Shown: positions 1 through 8,990 of the stretch, piece after piece
Layout: each line of letters opens with the position of its first letter
Numbering within the stretch: the first letter of the stretch is position 1
Assembly: GCA_947652115.1 (NCBI GenBank)
Contig: OX393569.1
Span: 19,438,270 to 19,502,269, forward strand
Origin: Blastomussa wellsi
Taxonomy: Eukaryota > Cnidaria > Anthozoa > Scleractinia > Plerogyridae
Length of the DNA stretch: 64,000 nucleotides
Reading direction: 5' to 3'
Translations under genes and position numbers: made by a program
The notes under the pieces: model-generated
The model's input: only the letters and a program-made list of their open reading frames with translations
What the model was told of the DNA's origin: nothing
Database searches by the model: none

Positions 1-703
1 CAAAAAATATTGCCATCACGAGTTTATACTTATTTCAGTGATAAACGAAAATATTATTATCCGAAAGAAACATGTTTTCGAGGCAGAATGAAATTAGAAA
101 AAACGGCAAAACTGTCTCGGACTTGAAACATAAAGCGTAATTTCTCAAAATATTGTTGATATTTTCTTTCTAATTTTACGACACCCGAGGAAATATGTGA
201 TTATGGTGGTGAATATTACATTTATCTAGAAACACTGATTTGTTGTGTGTAGGTGTTCCACGTCTCTGCTGAATGGCTGGTTTTCAATATCCCATCACGA
301 TTGATCAGTTGCCGAATTAGAGGAAATTTATTATTTGCGTGAAATGATGTACAACGTACGTAACATACGTTAGTTTATCTTTTGAACCATTCTTACCTAT
401 TGTCTTTTGAAGAACACTTCTATCGATCTGATGAAAATGAACTTTTATTATTACAAATCATTTGTGTACAATCTGGGGACTGATCGTTTATTATGTCACA
501 GGGGAGAGGGGGGGGGGGGGTTAAAGTGTGGTGTTTCAAAACTGTACCCCCAAAATATAATTCCTTAAGAAAATTATACCCCCCTTCGCAATTCTAATTT
601 TAAAAATGTACCTCCCCATCCTGACCATATGTTTTGAAATAATGCAAAATTATTTGCTTCGTTCCTCACACATACATATTTTTATACTCGTTTATCTTTA
701 CTC
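1..703. other. AT-rich stretch without a recognisable gene
   Basis: I see no open frame or known domain here. There is a G run near 503-521 followed by C-rich pyrimidine patches near 545-620, the sort of low-complexity tail often left by old repeats. Nothing else can be supported. Confidence 0.5.
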
Positions 704-829
704 TATAATTTTGTTTTATCAACTAGGTTGATAATGTGAATTGGCCACCGTAAAGAGATTCAAGAGCTCTTTACGGTGGCCAATTCACATTATCAACCTA
801 GTTGATAAAACAAAATTATATTGTTATAC

Positions 830-874
<45 letters not shown>

Positions 875-878
875 CTAT
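704..878 (-). repeat. Perfect 54-bp hairpin, copy 1 of a Penelope-LTR-like repeat
   Basis: Positions 704-757 and 767-820 are exact reverse complements (54 of 54) around a 9-base loop. The flank to about 878, read on the minus strand, matches the start of the copies at 41014 and 60137 (same run through GGTGCTGCGTCGGTGGGAAG). The arm perfection suggests a recent insertion or gene conversion. Assignment to a Penelope-like element is inferred from the family resemblance and from the structure at 41014, which has a 12-13 bp target duplication; no coding part is present. Confidence 0.75.
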
Positions 879-1153
879 CTTTTCTCTAGTTTATTCTTCT
901 TCAGGGCCAGTTGAAATATTGCTGGTTGAAATATTGACCAATAATTTTTGCCCTTTTGCCGTAGTGCCAGCCTTACAATCAATTTGGTTTTATAACACTT
1001 AGGGTGACGTCTGGTACGAGCATTTCTTCGTCTTCTTTCTCAAGAGATCCGGCAATAACAAGCCAAGTCGTTTTACTCTTCGTTGCGTGGTCTCCTGCAG
1101 CCTTGGAAACGTTATATGAATAAATATTGTTATCATTCTTTCTTCTAGTTTTA

Positions 1154-1425
1154 TATGCACTGGATTCCGGATCGGACGGTCTGGGTTCGAGCCTCTATCC
1201 GGGGCACTGCGTTGTGTTCTTGGGCAAGACACTTTACTCTCACAGTGCCTCTCTTCACCCAGGTGTATAAATGGGTACCGGCGAATTTACTACTGGGGGT
1301 AAACCTGCGATGGACTAGCATCCCATCCAGGGGGGAGTGGAAATACTCTCTGTCACTTCATGCTACAGAAACCGGGATAAGCTCCAGCCTGGTAGGCCAC
1401 TAGGCCCGAATGCAGACTTTACCCA
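1154..1425 (+). repeat. tRNA-derived SINE, copy A (5' truncated)
   Basis: The head contains a tRNA-like B box (GGGTTCGAGCC) but the A-box part is missing. The body is shared with the copies at 22182, 24366, 39300 and 52060: the CTCTTCACCCAGGTGTATAA block, the GATGGACTAGCATCCCATCC block and the final GATAAGCTCCAGCCTG block. Any open frame running through it is not a gene. Confidence 0.85.
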
Positions 1426-1447
1426 TGGTACATAATATAGTTACCTA

Positions 1448-1610
1448 CTAGAAGATGAGTATCCATGTTCTATAAGAAAATAATGCCCACTTGAGGTTTA
1501 GAAAAGCTGCTAGTGGATGCCAAGGCCGTTAGATGAGGACATTCAGCTGCTTTTCTAGACCTCCAAAGGGTATTATTTTCTTATAGGACATGGGGAAACC
1601 CATCTTCTAG
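1448..1610. repeat. Fold-back MITE
   Basis: The two ends are inverted copies: CTAGAAGATG...TATAAGAAAATAAT on the left and its complement up to CATCTTCTAG on the right, with further pairing inward through the GGTTTAGAAAAGC region. It is a non-autonomous inverted-repeat element about 160 bp long with no coding capacity. Confidence 0.75.
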
Positions 1611-2339
1611 CTGGTTTAGAATATCGCAACGCAACAACCGGGCTTTTATAGTTTTTGCCCATGTTTTAGGAAAGGACCATTTTATTTTTGAGGGGGTGGA
1701 AGGTATTGGGCAATTTTTACCTGGCAAGAATTTTTTTTCTCGCCCTCAGGTTGAGCAAGATTTTTTTGGGACTGAGCTTGTGTAAGAATTTTTTTTCAGC
1801 ACAGCAGGTGAACGAACCTTTCAAACCGGTAAAGAAACATGAAAGAAATTCTAGGGAATCACAGTGAACCAAATAAGGCTGTAACACAAACATAACTGCA
1901 AGGCTGATACTACGTGAAAAAATTGACTTTGCGAGACAACAACCCGACAGAAATCGATAAAGCAAGGCTGCAACCGTGGACAGCTGTTTCGTTCTTATTG
2001 GAACTCGTCAGTACGGTGTAGCAGTTTTAAATGAAACCAGCCAGAAAACGTAAACTAGCAGCATTATCGTTCGCGGTCCTTTGCAGTTTTCACGTCCATT
2101 TTACAAATAAGACTGTTGTTGAAAGGGATATATTTCCCGTCGCTTATATGAAGTACTATTGACAAAATTAAATTAAAAATAATTAAAATTTCGTGGCGGG
2201 CGTACGGGGCTATATTCTAATACATGATAAAGACCTGGCATGGGTACACATTTAATATGGCGACTACCCAATGAGGCGGAGGTAACTCTGAATTGGAGAG
2301 CTAGAGATTCCAACCCTTGAAATAGAAAAAAGGCAGGTT
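1611..2339. other. Intergenic stretch, nothing recognised
   Basis: No convincing coding frame, RNA gene or intact repeat is visible. A poly-T/pyrimidine patch lies near 1729-1793. Confidence 0.4.
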
Positions 2340-2870
2340 TTGGGAGCGAGCGGAAAAAGCGCGAGTCTTTAGGGAGGGAGGGTCTGGGGGCATGTTCCCT
2401 CAGAAATTTTTCTACAAATGTAGGCCTCTAAGATGCCATTTTCTGCAGTCTGAAAGGTAACAAGGATCGTGTGTGAGATACTCTCTTATATGAGCTATAC
2501 GGGGACGTGCCGCTGGATAGGGTATGGTTTTTGACCTCTCAGTCCTGAACAGGGGAATGAAAGCGAGTCTGTCCTAAACAGGGTATGGATATTAAGGAGT
2601 CGTCCTAGACAGTGTGTGGTTTCAAGACTTTCACCGAATTTTAAGCATGTCCGAAGTGAGAAATGTTCATCAGTATGTATTTAGCCGGTCATCAGTCAAC
2701 ATTAATTAGATCATTTTTCAGGACAAGATATTAGCGCTATAGTATAAAAAAAACGTTTTCCTTGGTCCTAAACAGGGTATGTGTTTGATGTTATTTTGGT
2801 CCTAAACAGGGTCTGGGTTTAGAACCTCCAGCGGCACCCCTATACCCAAACATCGGTAAAGTACCCCCCC
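2340..2870. repeat. Degenerate interspersed repeat with GTCCTAAACAGGGTATGG units
   Basis: A unit resembling GTCCTAAACAGGGTATGG recurs at least five times between about 2515 and 2820, with spacers of varying length. The C- and G-homopolymer patches just after it (2864-2950) look like the decayed end of the same repeat. I cannot name the family. Confidence 0.5.
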
Positions 2871-2994
2871 GGCTCACGTTTCTTGCAAGATAAAAACATA
2901 ACCCCCAAAATGGACCTTGTATCACAATTGCACCCCCCCCCCCTGGGGGGGCGTAATAAACGATCGGTCCCCTAAAATTTAAAAAGTCTAAAAT

Positions 2995-3250
2995 AGGAGC
3001 TACGTCATGATATGATATTTTGAACAATTTCTTTGACAAACTAAATTACCCTTAAAATGTAGGAAACCTAAAAATAATAGTTTGCTTTAGAAGAAAAACA
3101 CCAAAGGCAACACCAAATATGAACAAGGATGGCTGAGGATATGGAGAAGATTGAAACGGATCGGAAGTGATGATTTTGAAAAAAAAATTGGTAAATTTTC
3201 AAAGCGCACGCAGTTTGGTCAGCGGCTATTCCCCTTAATCGCCCTCCCCA
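2995..3250 (-). repeat. Relic of the AGGAGCTAYGTCACG MITE family
   Basis: This is a decayed minus-strand copy of the family seen intact at 22654-22889 and 25980-26214. Shared blocks include the AGGAAACCTAAAAATAATAG, GAAAAACACCAAAGG and ATGGAGAAGATTGAAACGGA stretches. The right end is too diverged to place. It ends just upstream of the BBIP1 start codon, so it probably contributes promoter or 5' untranslated sequence. Confidence 0.7.
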
Positions 3251-3287
3251 CCCACGAAAGAAGGACTTGTGACACGGTGTGACCAAT

Positions 3288-3497
3288 ATGGCGGGTGAAA
3301 GACTTGTTTTCAAGGAAGTTCTTCCGAAACAAGGACTACTGTTCACTGAACAGACGCCGATGCCGGTTCTTTGTAAACCCAAGATTATGCCCATGAAGTC
3401 TGTGACTCTTGAAAAGTTGGAAACTATGCAGAAAGAAGCACAAGAGGCTGTTAAACGCCAAGAGCAGGAACAGAAATTGCAAGGCGTATTCACATAG
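3288..3497 (+). CDS. BBIP1: BBSome-interacting protein 1 (BBIP1/BBIP10)
   Basis: A single-exon gene for a 69-residue protein that matches the small BBSome subunit BBIP1. In vertebrates BBIP1 is needed for assembly of the BBSome, the coat complex that moves membrane proteins in and out of cilia. Visible hallmarks are the FKEVLPKQGLLF block near residues 8-19, the LCKPKIMPMKSVTLEKLE block near 29-46 and a charged helical tail rich in Q, E and K. I chose the ATG at 3288 (context AATATGG) because the frame upstream of it has only a GTG. The length is close to the human protein of about 90 residues, which has a longer N terminus. An upstream non-coding exon or a spliced N terminus cannot be excluded. 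Its neighbours are repeats, so there is no functional linkage. Confidence 0.85.
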   Translation: MAGERLVFKEVLPKQGLLFTEQTPMPVLCKPKIMPMKSVTLEKLETMQKEAQEAVKRQEQEQKLQGVFT

Positions 3498-3869
3498 CAA
3501 CAGGAAATTCAAACAAACATTATTCCAGTGAGCTTTGCCTTGAAGGAAAAACACGAGATTAATTACTTCATTCTTGACTTACACTGGTTTCCAACAAGAG
3601 CGGACGAAATTTCGTGCGGTGAAATCGCTGATCATGCGTGATGGTTGGTTTCAAGAACGCCTGCTTCGAAACTTCATATTTTATAAAGGAATTGATATGT
3701 TTGTCTCTTATACATAACCCTCAGTTGTATCATCATCTTTTAATTCAATGGAAATCACTCTCATTTCAACAACTTGCTTCTATTGAGCCATGGAGCAAAT
3801 ATTAACAGTTTAAGAATAGATAAATAATAAAAAACGATGGTTTACAAGGAATAAACAAAGACATTGTGA

Positions 3870-4117
3870 ATTACATATATTAATGTTATTTTTTTATTTT
3901 TATTTATTTTAATGCTAGTCTATTGACTGTTGATTATCTTACTGGTATTATAGTCTTTCTTACTCATTGTAAATAATTCTTAAGTTTGTTAACATTATTA
4001 TTTGAATTGTTGTAGATATTAATACTTAAATTTGTAGGTCCACATCAGCTTTTTAGCTGCCTTCTTGTACTGACCTACATGACAAATAAAGTATGTATGT
4101 ATGTATGTATGTATGTA
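3870..4117 (+). repeat. Probable LINE 3' end with (GTAT)n tail
   Basis: A T-rich non-coding segment ends in CTTCTTGTACTGACC, then an AATAAA (4085-4090) and a pure GTAT repeat of about 6-7 units. A 3' polyadenylation-like end followed by a short tandem tail is typical of CR1/L2/RTE-type LINEs. No reverse transcriptase part is attached. The AATAAA could also serve BBIP1. Confidence 0.55.
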
Positions 4118-4762
4118 AAACCTTTGTTAGTATAGGTAATCATACGGGGTTCGAGTTCAATTTGGAATTAATTTGCACGAGTGAGTTTTTCAAGAAGCTG
4201 AAATTGCAAGAGGAGTTTGGAGTTTCACATGCTACAGGGACTGCGGAACTGGGCTAATTTTCCCAAGTGAAAAATTAACCCATTTTATTGCTCTTATAGA
4301 TCTGTGATAACAAAATAATTCACTGCGTCTGGTGTATTGGGATGCATTTTAGCCATTCTGGGAGTATTCATTTTTAAATTTTTCTGAAGGAGCATGCCTC
4401 TGGACCCATCTAGCTGGCTTGCACCATCGGTGTGCAATACAAATGTCTACAGCATTTGCATTAGCCCCGTGCCCCCAATCACAAAAATGCTCTGCAGTGC
4501 CTGTTCTATGGGAGTGAAGGGCTATATTGTATCATTAAAAACACTTCTTAGATACAGTGGAGAAATGTACATTTTATACATCATAATAGCCAGTTATCTC
4601 AAGGCTGATTTACAGACTGCTGTTTGTCAGCCAGGCCGATATGTTGGCCATGAGAAATCGCAGATCAAATTGGCATGTATCAATGGCAATCCGATGCAGG
4701 ACTTCTGTTAAGGGCCGATTGGAAAAATATCTGCGACCGCTTTACAGATTTTCATGTGCTGG

Positions 4763-4985
4763 TAATAGGCCATTTTACAGTTCTTTGCCGAGTTATCAAG
4801 CCTCTGAGTGGAAGTCAGGCTGAAGGTGACCTTGCTATGATACAAACCCTCTTGCCTTTGATATGTAAATCATTGTGTTCTTATGCTAACTAGTTTCTGG
4901 TCTTTGTCATGACAAGGTCACCCCAAACCTCATTTTCATACAGAGGCCTGGTTACATTTCACAGAACTGTAAAATGGTCTATTAG
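4763..4985. repeat. MITE with TAATAGGCCATTTTACAG ends
   Basis: The left end TAATAGGCCATTTTACAGTT is matched by its complement at the right end (AACTGTAAAATGG near 4966-4978, then TCTATTAG). The ends resemble those of the elements at 17943 and 19560 (CAATAGGCCATTTCCGAG), so these are probably related subfamilies. The element is about 220 bp and non-coding. Confidence 0.75.
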
Positions 4986-5096
4986 TGCAAAATAAATTAT
5001 ATCTGCAGTCTTTCAGCTAAAAACAACTATCATCTGAAATTTTATTTTCCAAAACGTTTTTAGTTTATAAACAAGATGCCTAGAAATGTAGATGTG

Positions 5097-5411
5097 TATG
5101 GTGGCCTAGAATTGCCATAACAAAAACGCCATTGTCTTAACAATTTTTTTTTGTTTATCTATATTTTATTCCATTTTTTGCTTTTCTTTTTTGTTTTTTT
5201 TCTTTATTTTTATATTTTTTTTTGTTTTTAATCAAAATAATAAAAATAATATTTTATCAAAGTAATTTTAAATCAAAGTAAATTATTTTAGGAACTAAAT
5301 CAAAACAAAATGATTTCAAAATTAATTTGTTGTCGAAAACAATTAAAAACGGAATTTAAAAAAAGTCAAAGTAAAATAAAAGCAAAATTGGCCATGGCCT
5401 ATGATTGCCAT

Positions 5412-5458
<47 letters not shown>

Positions 5459-5501
5459 CATGGCCTAGCGTTGCCATAGACCAGAATGCATTTCGGGTGC
5501 G
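5097..5501. repeat. Left terminal inverted repeat of the 6.6-kb transposon
   Basis: This pairs with 11306-11694. Three copies of a near-palindromic motif of the form TGGCCTAnnnTTGCCATA occur near 5102, 5395 and 5461; the same three occur in the other TIR. They are good candidates for transposase binding sites. A long A run (about 5417-5454) is a length-variable tract, matched by a shorter T run on the right. The inner end (ATGCATTTCGGGTGCG) sits about 47 bp before the kinase start codon. Confidence 0.9.
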
Positions 5502-5547
5502 TTTACCTATGATGCCTTGCGCAATGTGCAGATGATCAACAGCAAAC

Positions 5548-6849
5548 ATGGCTGCCCTAGGTAAAGATTGGGGCAAGTTTAAGGAGAAAATGAAAGAGCT
5601 CCGCCAAGGGAAAAAAGGAAAGAAGGATTCTGGCAAGTCAGCCAAAGACCTTGAAACCATAGTTGTACAGCGCCTAAGCGCAGAGGTAGCTGGGAAAGCA
5701 CAAAAGTACTCTCGAATTGGAGCACGTGAGTTCGTCTCTTTCGAAGAGTTCGACGAAATCTCTGTTAGTAACATCAAGAAAGCGTGCATGAAGCACTACG
5801 GTATGTCGGAAACGATGTCCTGCGATGTACTTGCAGGGGAACAGGGACCTTCCTGTTCCTCTGTAAAACAGTTGCCAACGTTAAAAGTGATCCATGTGCG
5901 ATTCATAGAGGGCAAGGTTGAGGAACGTGCGATTGAAGTTTCACCGGGGGTCAGTGAACGGCGGAAGCGAAAGGCCAGCGACATTTCCCAGGGTGACAAA
6001 GCCGGGCATGGCAAGACTGGGGCTGCTTTTCAATCAGTACCTCAAAGAGCGTCATCTCAAAGTCCAAGTAAGTTTGTCCCGCGAAGCCTGTCGGTTGTTG
6101 ACATGCTAAAATTGGGAAAGCTTATTACCAATACCACAACCTCTGTTGAGATCTTTAATTTTGACATGTCGGCGATGGCGTGGACCGGAAGACCAACAAC
6201 CGTGGAGTTTTCTATTGAACCCGAGCCATTTGGAATTGGTGGATTTCGGAGGGCCTTCAAAGCGACTTCCAATGTCAGAGGATTCAATGGCTCAACGTGG
6301 GTGGTGAAGAGGTATCTAGAAAAGGCTGCGGGCGACATCATTGCCATTGGACAGACACTGGAAGAACATACAAAGAAGGTAGTGCAAATGCACTACCTTG
6401 CGCGAAATTTCGCAGCTAAGCTTGAAGAGGAGCTTCGTGCAAGTGATAATGAAATCCTTTTTGGAGAGACCATGAGTTACAAGAAGATATACATGGGAAT
6501 GATTGGCGAAGAATATGTAACAGTGGAAGAGTTTATAGAGGGAACATTCCGCAAATACATCAACAACAATGGGAGCGTATGTGAGAACAGAAATGATGAT
6601 CCCTTGATCAAGAAGGCAGAGTGTCTAGCACACTTCTCATATGAACGGTCAGAGAGAGAGGTGATGTTGCTGGATATTCAAGGCTGTGGAAGTTGTCTTT
6701 TTGACCCGGAAATTGCCAGCAAGGATTTAGAGCCTAGCAACATGCTGTTTTGTACAGGTAATCTGTCCAAGAATGCCATAGAGAACTTCACTGCCAGCCA
6801 CAAGTGCAATCATTACTGCGATCTATTGCAATTAATTGCATTTGAGTGA
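5548..6849 (+). CDS. Alpha-kinase domain protein carried by the transposon
   Basis: An intact single-exon frame of 433 residues. The C-terminal half is an atypical alpha-kinase (the eEF2K, TRPM6/7, myosin heavy chain kinase and Vwka fold), which phosphorylates Ser/Thr. Visible elements are a glycine-containing loop FGIGGFRRAF at 228-237, the ATP-binding lysine in VVKRY (Lys254), VEEFIEG at 327-333, the catalytic-region DIQG (Asp376) and DPEI (Asp386), a GNLSKNAIENF stretch at 404-414, and the terminal zinc-site pattern HKCNHYC at 418-424. All core signatures are present, so activity is plausible. Residues 1-190 are basic then low-complexity, with a conserved-looking block near 85-125, and match no domain I know. 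The start ATG (AACATGG) is the first in frame after the TIR. The substrate is unknown. A role in controlling transposition or host responses is only inference. It could instead be a passenger captured from a host gene. Confidence 0.85.
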   Translation: MAALGKDWGKFKEKMKELRQGKKGKKDSGKSAKDLETIVVQRLSAEVAGKAQKYSRIGAREFVSFEEFDEISVSNIKKACMKHYGMSETMSCDVLAGEQGPSCSSVKQLPTLKVIHVRFIEGKVEERAIEVSPGVSERRKRKASDISQGDKAGHGKTGAAFQSVPQRASSQSPSKFVPRSLSVVDMLKLGKLITNTTTSVEIFNFDMSAMAWTGRPTTVEFSIEPEPFGIGGFRRAFKATSNVRGFNGSTWVVKRYLEKAAGDIIAIGQTLEEHTKKVVQMHYLARNFAAKLEEELRASDNEILFGETMSYKKIYMGMIGEEYVTVEEFIEGTFRKYINNNGSVCENRNDDPLIKKAECLAHFSYERSEREVMLLDIQGCGSCLFDPEIASKDLEPSNMLFCTGNLSKNAIENFTASHKCNHYCDLLQLIAFE

Positions 6850-8244
6850 AACCAGTATTGTCTTTCCATCTGCAATGGTAATATAATCAGTAGTGACCAT
6901 TCCATTTTTGATGGGGGGAAGGGGGGGAGGGAATTTCAGTTGAGCATTAATTTACGGTATTTTCAGACCCATGATGCTCAAGGTTATTTTTTTTTTCATG
7001 CTTCATTCTGAAAGTTATACTGTAATTTTATTATTCTTTTTTTTTTTTTTGGGGGGGGGTGGAGAATTTTTATTTCTTGTTATGTTGTTGTTTTTTGGCA
7101 CCAAAACAGCTTGCAGCTTACACCCCCACTCAAATATGAAATGCTTGGCTCCTTTATTTGGTCATTTATGGTGGTATTAAGTAATTTACCAGTACCGTTT
7201 AGTAACCATGGCAATAGAAGTCTCAAAAACGACAGTGCGTTACCTGAAATTCAAGGACCTGTTAATCTACTTTGTTGTTATTTTTTCCGAAGAGCCTACA
7301 TAGTTATCAAAGGATCTTTTTATTCTAATTTGGAGAAATGCATGTTCTTTAGGCTGTTTTATTTCATGTAGCAAGAAAATGGAGACACAAAATTTCACAA
7401 AAATTAAAATACACTTATTTTTATGACCAGATGTTTATATTAAACCAAAGCAGGTACCAGTGATAAGTACTGTTAAGATTTACATGAACCGTTTAATTTG
7501 CATAGTTTTCATGGTCTTTTTAAATGAGAATTTGAACCACATTATTTAGCAGATATTGTTCTTTAAACCTCTGGGTATATTTTAGAGGATATATTTAAAA
7601 TTTATTGACAGTCAGAGTTGACAGTATAGGCCATACATAGTTTTTTTTACGAGTCTTTACAAGGTTTCTTTTAAATGATCTAAAGTATCTATAGTAGATT
7701 TTTGTGCAAAAGGAGCATTGGACAATCATCTGCCTCTTTGGATGAGGCAAGACATTGATAAAATGTTGAACAAATTATGTCAATTAAGGTTACAGTTTAT
7801 TAAACAGATTGTTACAATTAAGATATGTACATTGTATTATACATGTACAAAAAGTCACAGGTTAATCAACATGCAATCACTCATTCACTCATTGCAGTTG
7901 AGTTTTGGAAGATTTATAGTTGAATTTTCACGATTAAAACATCGGGAATACTAGATTTTGTTGTTTACTGTGTAATGTAAGAGGTGAATGCTACTTCGGG
8001 TTAATCCTTTTGGTGATTCCAGAAGGTATCAACAGTATACCCTTCCCCGTCCCCCCCTTCCAACTGTAGAACGAGGTTTTGAGGTAAAAAGAGTGAGACA
8101 GTTCAACAACACAAACTAACTTTTTTCTTCCTCGTGGTTCTCTCTGACCAGTTCAAACCGGTTCCTTCACTAGATTTCCACGTCATGTAACAAGTACTGA
8201 AATGTCCTACTACACAACTGGAATTCAAATTTTGGGGGTCCAGC
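6850..8244. other. Non-coding interior of the transposon, kinase side
   Basis: This AT-rich DNA lies between the kinase stop codon and the nested LINE tail. It contains G and T homopolymer patches (6916-6930, 7037-7060). I see no domain-bearing frame. It probably includes the kinase 3' untranslated region. Confidence 0.5.
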
Positions 8245-8310
8245 TGTGACCACACCAATCATCATCATCATTGTCATCATCTTTATTTAAGCACGGTAAA
8301 TACATCAGGC
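8245..8310 (-). repeat. LINE 3' tail nested in the transposon
   Basis: Read on the minus strand the segment ends in AATAAAGATGATG followed by (ATG/ATC)-type short repeats, the same plan as the LINE tails at 12478 and 56960. Only the extreme 3' end is recognisable. Confidence 0.5.
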
Positions 8311-8990
8311 ATAAACAATGTAATCACAATTTATGGGGTATGATAATTTTCTAGAATCACACATTGAGCAAGTATTATTAAAATGACTGTAAAGCACCCT
8401 TCCCAACTAGCCTGTGTTCCCTCCCCCAAGGAGCCTGGTCACCAAGGCTACTTTCAAACATAGCTGTCATTGTTTTGATACAAACCTCACTGCGTTTGAG
8501 TGTCAAATGTACATCATGAGGTTCTTATACTATTTTCTATTCAGCTTTGCCCACTCTCATCCCATAAAAACACAATCACCAGACTTGTCAATTCACAGTT
8601 TCATATTACTAAGTTGATATTCCATTAGCTTGTACAGAACTCTAGAAAACAGAATGCTTAAGGTAGTAGCAACTACAGAATGCAGGGCCACTTTTGAAGA
8701 CAGTGAATCTGGTGACTTTTTTGGCTCAGCAATGGATGTAAAGAAAGAGGTTATTGTATCGTGCTTGGCAGTGACTATCGAGCCAAACAAGCCACCGAAT
8801 ATATCCATCTTTACAAGTGGCCCTGTAGCTGTAGTCTGTAGTTTAATGTTTAGGTGCTATTGACAGTGCTTTTTACATGGCTCACAATGTTGCACAATGT
8901 TACTCTACATTGAATGGCTATTCCATATAAAAGTACATAACCATTGTGCTGCATGTGCAGGTGTATCTGCACTCTCCTTATATCTTATTG

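Noticed and set aside
1155..1403. An 82-codon frame that could pass for a small protein
   Set aside because: It is the translation of a tRNA-derived SINE repeated elsewhere in the window.
3068..3493. A 141-codon minus-strand frame
   Set aside because: It is antisense to BBIP1 and the adjoining MITE relic, with no recognisable domain.
8593..8863. Overlapping 71- and 77-codon frames inside the transposon
   Set aside because: They are complementary frames of the same DNA with no known domain and no splice logic linking them to the transposase.
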